This document shows, in pieces, positions 53,401 to 64,000 of a DNA stretch of 64,000 nucleotides (positions within the stretch are counted from its first letter, which is position 1; every line of letters starts with the position of its first letter). The stretch lies in NCBI GenBank assembly GCA_005281725.1, contig SSBO01000014.1, forward strand, positions 1,587,292 to 1,651,291, given 5' to 3'. Source of the DNA: Wuchereria bancrofti (Eukaryota; Nematoda; Chromadorea; Rhabditida; Onchocercidae). The notes under the pieces were generated by a model. That model was not told where the DNA came from. It was given only the letters and a program-made list of their open reading frames with translations, and searched no databases. The position numbers and the translations under genes were made by a program.

Positions 53401-56400
53401 TAATGAATTGTCATTATTGCTTAATCTGATCCAATTTTTACTCATATTTATTTATCATTTAAAATTAATTAAATCATAAAAAATTTTTGAAAAATTTTTT
53501 TTCAGGGTATTTCAACATCAGCAAAATTAGTTGGCTTAACACATTATCAGTTATTAAATGGTTGCAATGCTATTGTAAAAGCTATTGGTTTCACTGATTC
53601 TGTTAGTTAATGCATTATGAAATTTAATTAATTCAAATAAAAAATCAAATACTATTTGTTTTTCTTATAAAATATTAATTCCGTTTCCGTTTCCTTTTTA
53701 AATATTTAAAATTTATTACAAAAAATTGTTCCGTTCAAATATTTTTCATTAAAATTTTCTCTTTTATTTTTTTTATTTTATAATTTATTTATTTTAAAAT
53801 ATTTTATTGTATTTTAATTTTTAGAATTGTATATGTTGCGCTTTGCCATTATTTAAAATGCCAATCTTTTCATTTCTTGGACTGATACCATTCATTGCAA
53901 ATACGCAAGTGATATATCCATCACCGTCACCGCTTCCTAAATTTCTCTTTGAATCTATCAAAAAATTTCAGTAAATTTTGAAATATTGAATTTTTATGAT
54001 TTTAATAAGCTAAATTTAAATTTAGCATTAACATTTGATAATATTATATACTAAATATATTTTTCTTTATCAATTCTATTCTTTCTATTTTTTATTTTTT
54101 TTTCTTTTTCTCTTTAATTTTTTCAATTCGAAATTAAGTTTTTTTTTATAATTTGTTTTGTATATTTTGCTATATTTTATTATATTTTCATTTTCTTTTT
54201 GACGTAAAATAATACTTTAATATTTTCATTTAAGTTTAAACTTAATAATATTTTAATACAGATGCACTCATTTGCTGTCTAATGCGGTTGCATTAGGCTT
54301 AATTTTACGAGTGGCAAAAATTCAAAATGTTCATTTACCATCGATTGAAAATATTATTTTGCTTGGTGAACGAGTGCCATCTGATCTTATCAAAAATATC
54401 ACCAAACAATTTGAAAATGTTCAAAAAGTTATGGTATGTAAAAAAATTTTTCATATTTTAAGTAAGTTAAAAATGATTCTTTAATGTTTGATATTTTAAT
54501 TTCTGCTTTTTACAAAAACAGAACAGAATAAAAAAGTTTTAAGGATAATTTTTAAATTTTAGAATGGTTATATATTAACCGAAGTTGCATCAATACCAAT
54601 TCTTACCTGGGATACAGCAAATATTAAAGGTGTTGGAAAACCATTGAACGAATTTGACGTAAATTTTTCATTTAAAACCTTGCGATTAAAATTTTTATAA
54701 TTTCTATAAGATTTCATAATGATTGAAATATAAAAATTTTAATCTAATTATTAAGTGAATTAAATTTAAAGTCAAAAGAAAGGAGATTTTGCAATTGTTT
54801 TAAATTCGGAGGAAAAAAAACTTTAAGAACTGTTAATTGATTAATTAATTACCTTTGTATTTATTGTTGCCATTCAGATAGATATTCGTAATCTTGAAAT
54901 TTTGTCAAATTGGAAAGGTAATAACAATCAGTCAGGTGAGCTTTGCATTAAAGCTATTAAAGGATCAAAATTTCTTGGTTATGAAACACCATATGAAGAA
55001 GAGCTGGAATGGATTGAAACAGGGTAAGTATGTGACAAATTTTGTTTAAAATTAATTGAGTAATTTATTAATTTAAAAGAAATTAATTAATTAAATAAAC
55101 ATTGTAGTAATATGATTTCAAATTTTATATTTTGATGAAAGTAAAAAAAAGGAAAATTATAGAGATATAGTAACAATGGATGAAGATGGCATCATTGAGA
55201 TCATTACTAATAAGGAAGATTTGATTGTGGACAGTTCGGGTCAACTTATCGAGCATTGGCTTCTCGAAAAGGCATTATGTTCTCATAATGAGGTCAAAGG
55301 GGCACAGGTCATTTTTTTTTTATATAAGTGTAAATTAGATCATGTTTTTATTTTTTATTTAATAGATCATGTTTGTTTTTTTTTTGGAATCCTCATTAAT
55401 ACTATGTAGTAATTAAAATTAAGTAATTTTAGTTGAGAATTAATAGGAATTAATAAAAATTAATTTTTTCTCCAAAAATGTCAAACGGTTTTTTCAAAGA
55501 AAAAAATGAACGGATTGGAATTATCAATGTGTAATTGGTTGTTCTTTTGTGCTTAATTTATTTATAGTTTTTAATTTCTCATTTTTTCGAAGAAAAAAGT
55601 AATTAAATTAATTAAATTAAAAAATTTCAAGAATTAAGAAACAAATAATTATTACAGATTATTAAAATGTTGAAAAATATATATGTTTACAAATAATAAA
55701 GATTAATATATATGATTTTTGTATATTACAAACGTCATATTAGATCACATTTATATTAAATTTAATTCGAATTACTTCAGTGAATTAAAAAATTAAATTT
55801 TTAAAAATCATTTTTTTTAAAAAAAATAGTAAAAATAGTGCTAAAAATAATTGTTGTAATAGCAAAAGGTAATTTAATTATAAAATGCAGTAAGATTAAT
55901 TGCTAATCCAAAAAACCATTATCAGTTTTTTATCATGAAAGTGATAAATTAAAATTGAGATGCCTTACTTATCAGTACTTATCAATCGTTTCAGATTGTT
56001 GCACTTGGCAAGAAACTTCCATTGTATGCATTTATTGTCTTAAAAAATTCTCAAATTAATATTGATATTATATTAACAGATTTAATTGCTTTATGCAAAA
56101 ATAATAAGGTTTGTTTTTTTTTTTAATTCTATTTTATATTTCTGTAAAAGAAGATTTAAGATTAATAAATTAAAATTATGTTTCGCAAATTATTTATTAT
56201 TTAAACGGTAAAAAAAAATTTTTTCGCATTAGATATGATGGAAAATAAACATGTGGCATTCACCAGGTGAGATACTACAGCAGATAACAATTCCAGTACT
56301 TAAAAAAAACAACTAAATTTTTAAAATTGTAAAGTTAATATGAGTTTAATGGGAAAAGGAAGAGATTTTATAATTATCATATTTTGTGATAAATGAAAAC

Positions 56401-59400
56401 AATTATAACAATTAGCGTTGAAATTACGATAAATTAAAAATTTTAATTAATTATGCATTTTTTTTTTTTGTTTTTAAAATATAACGATAAGAAAATAGAA
56501 ATTAAAAGAAAAACAAAGGAAATAAGTTGAAAAATTATGAAGTAATAAATAATTCTTAAACTATAATTATCCCTCAGTTCATCAATGCATCCTATAATTC
56601 TCACATTCATATAGTAGTAATAAAATTTCGTTTTAAATTTTGCACATTTAAATGAGAGTAGTATTAATCCAGCTAGCTTTAAAATTTCGATTTGGGAATG
56701 ATGAAATGGATGGCTATATTTAGGCATTAGATTAAAATCTGCAATGCTAGCTCTAATTACATTTCACTATTAAGCTATCCTAATTATGTATTATCATGAT
56801 TTTGTTTCATTAACTGTTAGATTATCATTATATCATCATTGCCATTATTTATTATTATTATTATTGCTGTTATTATTATTTTTATTATTAAAAATTTAAA
56901 GTTAAATTTGTATCCTAATTTGTTTGCTTTGTTGACAAAAATTTATTGGACAAATGTTTGTTATCTTTTTAATCCATTTTATTCATTTACTTAATTCTGT
57001 TTTCTTTTTTTCCACACAATTATCTTTGATATTTTTGCTTTATGATAAATTTAACTAATACAAAAAAGAAGGAAAATGAAAAAAATCAAAATTAAATTAA
57101 CTGCTAAATTTCGTAGGAAAATTTTTACTATAAAATGAATTGAATTAAGAAAGAAAAAGTGAGAAAAGTCGTATATAATCAAAATATTAAATTTCAATTG
57201 ATTTTAGAAACAAATTAAATCGCTTCATTCTCTTTTTTCCAAAATTTTGCAATATACTTTATTAATTCGTTACGATGAAATTAAATTGAATTCGGTCAAA
57301 GCTCAAACTTCAAACAAAAGTTCAACAAAATTCAAACTGTCATTGTTCACATAATTTTTATTTCATAAATTTGATTTCTCAATTTTTATTTTGTCAAAAT
57401 TTGAATTATTACGATTGTTACATTCATTCACTCTATTCTCTGTTTAAAATGAAGAAGTTTTTGCATTATTGAACTTTATTGGCCTTACTGTTTTATTATG
57501 CAAATGTATGCTCATTTCTTGTTATACACATCTTATTTATTTATTTACTTATTTATTTATTCGTCTATTTATTTGCTTACTTATTTATTTATTTATCTAT
57601 TTATTCACTAATTAATTTATGCCAAATTCATTTTAGTTTAAAATATTTTTTTATTCATGAAAGATATTTCTTTTTTTGGATTTTTTTAAATTTAAAATAG
57701 ATCATTGAATAGCACAAATTGATAATATTAAAATTAGCAATGTAATATATATAGCTGAAAAATTATGCAACAAATAGATTAAGCAACGGTTTTTGAAATG
57801 CGACAGAAATGTTAAAATGGACAGAAAGAAGGAGCATAGTAGCCAGTAATTAGGATGCAAGCGATGACCAAATGACCAAATGACCAACTGCTATTATTGT
57901 AACTTCGTAAGTATTTGTCAACGAAACTTAGTATTAGCATCACATTATGCTTTCATTCAATATTTGAAGCAAATGCATACCTCATTAATTGGCCAATAAT
58001 CAAAAGTCCAAAAGTTTCTTTCCAATTGTCAATCATTTTCTTGCATTAATTTTGTGGCCATTGTAGTCATATGACAAAAAAAAGTAACTTTATATTCATT
58101 AAGTAAGCATCGATTAGTTACTAATTTCTAAAACTAAAACATTCAACAAAAAATTGTAAAATTTCAAATGCTTTCAGCTAGAAGGAAAAAGCCTAATTCT
58201 TTAGTACTAGGCTTAATAATACTAGGCTTAAATATAATAATCAATGCCCTAAAAAGTTTAACTTAAGCTATCATATTTATATCAATTATATTTGATAATT
58301 AATGCATGATTTTTCCTTTTTTTTTATTTTATATAAATTAAAAAAAATTTATCATTCGTTATTGACAAAAAAAAATGTTTACTGGAATTTACTCTTTTTT
58401 TTTCAATTTTAATTATTAGGACTGAGTATATTTAAGCATATTTGTCCTTTATTCTTTTTAATTTGAATTACTAAGGTTGGACACTGAGGTATGAAATTAT
58501 TTGATTGACATTTTTCACTATTATTTAAAATTCACATCCCTAAATTCATAACAATTTCAAATTTAACCACAACTAACCGAAAATGCAATTACTTTTAACA
58601 GCAATACTTAATATCTCATGAAATCTTGTGTACCTATTTTCCTATTTTGTTCGACACATCTACAACTGTCAGTTATTTAAATTGCCCGTGGGAAATGAGG
58701 GTTGAATAGGAAGTATGACGTGACTAAATAACTGCCTTAGAATTAGACTTTTACGCCAAAGTGATATGAGGCAAAAATATTGCTAAGCCAAAATAAATTT
58801 CATTTCAATATGTATCCTAGCATATAGCCTAATACTATTGATGAAATTATTAATTTTGTTATTATAAAAAAATCTCAGAAAGATGTATGAAAAATTTAAT
58901 TAATAATGAAAATTTTAAATAAAGAAAAAAACAAATTTGGTTAATAATTTATTACGATTTTTTAAAATTTGTTCATCGCAGTTATCATTTATCGAATATA
59001 TAATTTTTAATCTAATAATTAATTCCTATTTTCATTCCTTCCACATTGTCATTCCAAATAATTAATCAAATAATACATTTCTTAGCATTTCATCCATCTA
59101 TTCGTTACTTCCACAGAATTATAGACAAACAAAACAAACAAACAAACAAATAAACAAGCAGCAACTGCAAATAAATAATTGAATAATCGATTTCGAAACA
59201 TTTACAACTCCCAAAGGATTATAAGCAGCAACAAATAATAATTAGATTCATTCTGACTAAATCTGTTTGAATAATTTTAAAATTTAAATCTTTTTTTTAC
59301 ACTCACCACTAATCAATGTTATTAATTAATTAATATTAGTGAAAGAAAAGTATCACACATATCATTCGGAATTTCATATTCGTGTGAATGTGAAAATTTA

Positions 59401-60936
59401 GGAAGAAAATAGCTTTCAAAAAAAAAGAAATATTTTATTAGCTAACTTAACTATTAATTGATTTTTAGATTTCATCTAAAAATTTTCATTAATTTCAAGA
59501 GGAAATCGAGTAAAAGAATTAATTTCATTGCTTATTATAACATTTTTTAATTTTGTTTATTTTTTGAATTACTTCACTAATAGTTAGCCATTTGTATTAT
59601 TTATTGAATGTGTAAAATAATGAAGAAAACAAATTTTTGATAATTTAACAAGAAATTCGTAGCATTTCACACCGATCATTAAAATTTTTCTCAGTGACAA
59701 TGTGTAAAATTAAATTCCTTTTCCAAGCTAAATGACACTAATGCCACTACCACTGTTAATATATCCGATTGTAATATTTTTTTTATATTTCAAATAAAAT
59801 TCATAAAAACATATATTAAATTGCTTTGTATAATTTTCATTGATTAATTTAAATGACAAATTATTATTTATAATCATAGATAATATCATAACTTCTTAAT
59901 AATTAATGATTATGCTATCAAACATTTGTCATTTGTTTATTCTGTCATAAGCTATGGTTGATATTTTAAATGAAATATTAGATGATAAAATAGTAATAAA
60001 CGGAAAATATTTCAATTTAATTTTTAAATTTAATACTTTTTTAAATTTTTTTCTGTTTTTTTTTTTTTTGTTTGGTCACTTTGGGAATATTATCGTCGTT
60101 AGATGAAAACAAAAGTTTTAGTTGGATGAGTAATCGTTATTTTCTTATCAATATCTAAGCATTAAGCATATATTACAAATATAAATGCTTACATACATAC
60201 ATACGCATACACACATACATACATGCATACACATACACATACACACATGCAAGAGAAAGATTTAAAAAACTGATATAAATGAAATGATGTTTAGGCCTTT
60301 GAAAAACATTTCTGTAACTATAAGCTTTAAATTCTTCTCTTTTAAATCTAAAGCAGTAATACTTTGAAATGCTAAAGGTCATCACTTAAAAAGGTTACCA
60401 TTACTTATTTATAAGTTTACCAGTTAAAAGATTATTTAAAAAGTCAATAATACATTTTGCATTGAAATATTATGAAAATGTAATAACATTATGGCATGAT
60501 TTAGGTAATTGCATAGGTGACATTTCATCTTAGCAAATACATCCAATCCTAAATACCGTATTTTTGGCAATATTCCGGATTTCTGTCTTTCATACATTCA
60601 TCCTTTTTCTGGATTCATCACTGTTATTATCGTGAAAATGTTGTGTTTTTTCTGGAATCTTCCGGAATAATAAATCTATTTTATTTATTACAGAAAATGT
60701 TTATTTCCATTTTGTTTATTTGTTTAACTCTAGTTTCAACATTATTTGCTTGTTCCCTTCGCATTATTTCACTAATTGATTAATTATTTAATTTGAAAGT
60801 CATTTTGCGCATTTTTCAGTTAAATATTCCGGCAAAATTTGCAATTGTTGATGATTTCCCACGGATAAATACTAAAATACAAAAATATCGAATGCGACAA
60901 ATGCTGGAAAATAATGAAATACAATTGAAACCGTAA
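50477..60936 (+). CDS. Divergent acyl-CoA synthetase / AMP-dependent ligase-like protein (ANL superfamily)
   Basis: Relatives activate a carboxylate as an acyl-adenylate and pass it to CoA. Exons: 50477-50608, 50708-50893, 51172-51344, 51467-51581, 53506-53601, 53825-53970, 54262-54433, 54563-54658, 54878-55023, 55163-55307, 55995-56108, 60820-60936; 545 residues, the usual length for 4-coumarate-CoA-ligase-like members. The fold is recognisable: GLRPQDRVLICGSNT, TSG...AK...LTHYQ 201-217, TE 346-347, GVGKPL, SGELCIK, TGD 420-422, DEDG, and Lys526 in INTKIQKY. Several motifs are eroded: the phosphate loop reads TSGISTSAK where TSGTTGxPK is usual, YILTE replaces YGxTE, TNKED replaces DRxKE, and the Gly before the catalytic Lys is Thr. 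Only the lysines and the TE pair survive. It may be a pseudoenzyme or have an unusual substrate. The C-terminus (LKP) is not a peroxisomal signal, and no signal peptide is evident. Confidence 0.92.
51582..53505 (+). other. 1.9-kb intron 4 of the ANL ligase gene
   Basis: AT-rich non-coding DNA with a pyrimidine-rich block including a CT run near 52475-52499. It interrupts the coding sequence exactly inside the phosphate-loop motif, between TS and GIS. Nothing else is recognised. Confidence 0.75.
57533..57610. repeat. TTTA-type microsatellite
   Basis: Imperfect run of TTTA/ATTT tetranucleotides in the last intron of the ligase gene; it produces a spurious Leu/Tyr/Phe-rich open frame. Confidence 0.9.
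60191..60250. repeat. CATA/CA microsatellite
   Basis: Run of CATA and CACA units in the last intron of the ligase gene, of the same type as the tract at 17704-17761. Confidence 0.9.
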
Positions 60937-60953
60937 AAATTGTTGCGCAAAAA

Positions 60954-60959
60954 AATAAA
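60954..60959 (+). promoter_or_regulatory. Polyadenylation signal of the ANL ligase gene
   Basis: A canonical AATAAA lies 17 bases after the TAA stop at 60934-60936, which would give a very short 3' untranslated region; a T-rich stretch follows. Confidence 0.55.
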
Positions 60960-61163
60960 TTATTTTTTCTTTTGTTATTTTGTTTATTTATTTATTTTGT
61001 TTTTTCGTGAAATTTAGAATTTGTTTAAAATTTTTAAGTTTAATGAAATTTCAGTCTTTTCTGTGTTTACATACATATATATTATCTACTCATTATTTTC
61101 TTTATTTTCCCTTTTTTAAATTTTATTTGAATAAAAAAAAAACAAAGATTGGGTCAAAAGAAG

Positions 61164-61217
61164 ATACTCCAATAAATGTGTTTATTTTAAATACTCCAAT
61201 AAATGTGTTTATTTTAA
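61164..61217. repeat. 27-bp tandem duplication
   Basis: Two identical adjacent 27-base copies beginning ATACTCCAATAAATG, downstream of the ligase poly-A signal. Confidence 0.9.
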
Positions 61218-62045
61218 AAATGCTAGAAATAACAATTGTTTTTGCAATAGAATTATATGCCAAATTATTTTTTCGACAACCAAATTGAATAATAATTATT
61301 AATTTGCATTTTATTATTGTCATTTTGAAAAATAAATGAAAAAAAAAACGATTGCTTGCTAATCGCAATCTAATTAATTGTGCAAAGAAGTAATGATAAT
61401 AATTTAGATACTATTTACTAATGTTATTGTCTTTTTCAATTTTCAATGTAATTTGAATCTCCCAGGATATCTCGAGATTACAGGATATCTCAGAATTCGG
61501 GAATGAATGAATGAATGTTACTGCTTTGATAGCACTGAAATGCAAACGAAAAGTTTAATGTTGAATATAATATGTAAGAAAACAATGACAAATTGATTTT
61601 TCAGCATTTGAAAGAAAAAAAGGGAAAATATATTCCTAAAAATTCAATTATCGTCTGATTAAGACAAAAAAAAAGCTTCAAAATGGTTATAATTTGATAT
61701 AACAGAAGAATTTATTATACACAAAAAGGAAAGAATAAAAAATTTGAATGAAATCTTTTTCCAATTTAAATAATTTCCAGTTTTTAGTGATTCAAAAATA
61801 TGAAAGAATTTTTTGACAGTAATATAACATTCTAACATTGTCACCATAAAGTGTCATTTTTTTCAAAAAGTTGAATGAATGTTTTTTTTTTTTTCATTTC
61901 TAACTTAAAGAAATTTAATATTGAAAATTACATTTATAATAATAAAAAGTTAATTTTTTTTTTGAAATCTTTCTTTCTAAAAAAAAAGTGTTTCTAAAAG
62001 AAAATTCGTGAAAAATTAATAATTTTTGTTTTCTGAAGAATTATT

Positions 62046-62725
62046 TTACAACATTATGAATGAAAATAAAAGTAAAGCAATTGTATCGCGTAATATTTCC
62101 AATTTATGAAATGACTTAAGACCTGATCCGGCAACTTCTTTATGCCGGATTTTCCTCTCATTTTGATTTCGAGAATGTTTCATATTTGAATATTCCGTAG
62201 TTTCATTTAATTTATCAGCAACTGTTGGCAAAAGTTCGATTGTTTTTATTGGTTGTCTCATTTTTGAGTCATAGTTTTGATTTATGTGAAGATTTTGCTG
62301 ATTGGTATGATCGAATTCCATCGAAGCGGATGATATTGCCATCGGATAACCTAAGAAATAGCATATTTAAATTTAAAATGAAATTTAAAAGATAAACAGA
62401 CAATGCACGAAATCGATATATATGTATACTTAATATGACGAAAACAAAAAAAAAGTAGCAATGAAAATTTAATTTTTCAATTGAAATAATTTTAATTTTT
62501 AACTTTTTAATCTTTCAAAAACTATTATTATACATTTGTAAAATTTTAATTCTATTAGCCTTCTTTCTAAATGCTAATTATTACCTTTTGTTACAACTTT
62601 GTGATGATCCTTTTCAAATATTTGTAATGTTGGTTTATTTTTAACATTTTGCGTAACATATTTTGTAGTACTGATTCGAATAGAAGTAGCTTCTATTCCG
62701 GATTCGTCATCATAATCATTGGTAT
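62046..62725 (-). CDS. C-terminal exons of an unrecognised, possibly GPI-anchored protein (cut by right edge)
   Basis: Two exons, 62725-62585 and 62350-62046, joined in frame at a G|GT codon with good TTTTTAG and TTTCTTAG acceptors and a GTAATA donor. They encode about 148 residues ending in TAA. The sequence is hydrophilic and rich in Asn, Lys, Ser and Thr (DYDDESGIEATSI, TTKYVTQNVKNKPTLQ, LNETTEYS with an N-glycosylation sequon), with no domain I know. The end reads VAGSGLKSFHKLEILRDT and then IALLLFSFIML: small residues, a spacer of about 13, and a terminal hydrophobic run, as in GPI-attachment signals. The first exon begins in phase 1 relative to a missing upstream exon, so the rest of the gene lies beyond the right edge or in a long intron. 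The function is unknown; an adhesion or surface protein is only a guess. Confidence 0.65.
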
Positions 62726-64000
62726 CTAAAAATCAATTGTATATTGTTAATTTTTTTAAAAATAAATGAAATATATATTATCAAGTATTAATTTTTTAAA
62801 TATTAACTTTTTTTTAATTTATTAATTTAATTATTTACCATATTTACATTTAGCATTATTTAAATGTATTCGTATAAAAAAAAATAAATGCACTAATATT
62901 CATCTTTAAAACATTAAAACTATCTTTTTGATTAGTGTAATATAATTATTTAATTAATTGCAACAAATTACTTTTATTATTTTATTGTTATTGTCTAAAA
63001 TTTTATTTTAAAGGAGAAGGAAAAATTAAATGTAACAATGAATTCCATTCTTTCTTTTACAACGATTAAATATATAAATTTTATTTTTCGTATATGTAAA
63101 TATGCTTTCTGATAGTAAATTCTATATGTATGAGCAATGTTAGCTTATCGGCCGCGAAAGAAAAAAAATTTTTGATAAAAAAAAATTAAACAAATTGTTA
63201 GTGGCGAAAAGGAATGCAAAAGTTTTTTTTAAAAAAAAAACTATCACAATAAAATCATAGTAAAATTATTATAATATTCATAAAAAAGCAATTGCTATAA
63301 ATTTTTTATGATAATATTTGTTCATAGTAAAATAATCATTATAAATTACTATATAATAATGATTATTCACGGTAAAGTAATCACAATAATTTCCAATATT
63401 TCACAATTTTTAGTAATGATTAAAAATTTTGATAGAATAGATTAAATTGAATCATAGAAAGATTATAATAGGAAAGCAATAGATAAGTGTCCAAAATCTG
63501 TTTTACAACGATTTTAGAATATAATTCATTTAATTGAACATTTTAATTAAAGTAATAAATTAAATTGGACATTGAATATAAATGTTTTTATTAGTGTCAT
63601 AAAGAATTTTCGATCAATAAATTAGTGTTATGATATTTAAAGATGACATTTCAAAATTTTCATTCGAAATATTTAATTAGCAGCTTTATGCATAAATGTT
63701 AAATCTGATTTTGCATTATGATCGAAACTATTTGCAATAATTTAGTGACTAAAATCCAAGTCATGCAGTAAAAAAAAACTTAGTGAAAAATTTAATTTAA
63801 TTGATAAATTATATACCAATTTGGTATTAGATAAAATTTATCCAAATATGATGAAAAGAAAAAAAATTTAATTTATTATAAACTCAATATATTATTTCTT
63901 TCCATTTTATTTCATTTTATTTTTAATGCTTCATATTTTTGTAGAAAATTTTTGTTTATCTCTTATTTTTCATTTCATTTTTTAGATGAATAATTGTGAT
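62726..64000 (-). other. Probable intron of the right-edge minus-strand gene
   Basis: 1.3 kb of very AT-rich sequence upstream of the last two exons. I found no further exon on either strand; it is most simply the intron preceding the exon 62585-62725. Confidence 0.5.

Larger units (their letters stand above)
56109..60819 (+). other. 4.7-kb last intron of the ANL ligase gene
   Basis: Joins exon 11 (...LCKNNK) to the terminal exon (LNIPAKFAIVDDFPR...), the junction expected in this family. It holds a TTTA tetranucleotide tract (57533-57610), three perfect ATGACCAA units (57864-57887), a 15-bp tandem repeat around ACTAGGCTTA (58206-58235) and a CATA tract (60191-60250). No nested gene is supported on either strand. 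Confidence 0.8.
60937..62045. other. Convergent intergenic spacer with short repeats
   Basis: Lies between the ends of two convergent genes. It holds a 27-bp tandem pair (ATACTCCAATAAATGTG..., 61164-61190 and 61191-61217), an 18-bp period pair of CAGGATATCTC (61463-61473 and 61481-61491, the first running into the palindrome ATCTCGAGAT) and a short GAAT run (near 61500). No gene is supported. Confidence 0.7.

Noticed and set aside
57479..57700. 73-codon Leu/Tyr/Phe-rich open frame in the last ligase intron
   Set aside because: Translation of a TTTA microsatellite.
1..64000. Endosymbiont (Wolbachia) or viral insertions, intact transposons, CRISPR arrays
   Set aside because: No bacterial-type coding stretch, transposase, reverse transcriptase, terminal repeats or regularly spaced repeats were found; repeats are short and simple.

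Overview
The window is very AT-rich eukaryotic DNA: spliced genes with short exons, introns that mostly run from 100 bases to 1 kb, and microsatellites. The gene content (a receptor-type guanylyl cyclase, a worm-like dystrobrevin, DNA polymerase delta) and the small AT-rich introns with TTTCAG/TTTTAG acceptors point to a nematode. The extreme AT content and moderate intron sizes suggest a filarial or other spirurid (clade III) worm; that placement is inference, because no species-diagnostic repeat was recognised. Exons were joined by hand from splice sites, reading frame and family knowledge, and the summed exon lengths keep the frame throughout each gene.

Layout. (1) 65-11995, minus strand: receptor guanylyl cyclase, 23 exons seen, cut by the left edge just before the end of the catalytic domain. 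(2) 11996-31268: about 19 kb with no gene I can support, holding microsatellites, degenerate tandem repeats and several clusters of transcription-factor-like motifs. (3) 31269-38471, plus: a complete dystrobrevin gene (dyb-1 like), 14 exons, 574 residues. (4) 38472-41118: 2.6 kb spacer with one exon-like island. (5) 41119-49299, plus: complete catalytic subunit of DNA polymerase delta, 23 exons, 1072 residues, with proofreading and polymerase motifs intact; one intron holds what looks like a decayed tRNA-Thr. (6) 50477-60936, plus: complete but divergent acyl-CoA ligase-like (ANL superfamily) gene, 12 exons, 545 residues, with several catalytic motifs eroded and a 4.7-kb last intron. (7) 62046-62725, minus: the last two exons of an unrecognised gene that runs off the right edge; its product ends in a tail resembling a GPI-anchor signal.

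The genes are functionally unrelated (cGMP signalling, the muscle/synapse dystrophin complex, DNA replication, acyl-CoA/adenylate chemistry, cell surface), and the spacings of 1.2-2.6 kb between the three plus-strand genes do not look like an operon. No CRISPR array, bacterial operon, virus or intact transposon was seen. The items most worth following are the duplicated in-frame splice acceptor in the guanylyl cyclase receptor domain, the eroded ANL ligase, and the phased AAAGGTCAA-type and ACGT-type motif clusters in the long divergent intergenic region.
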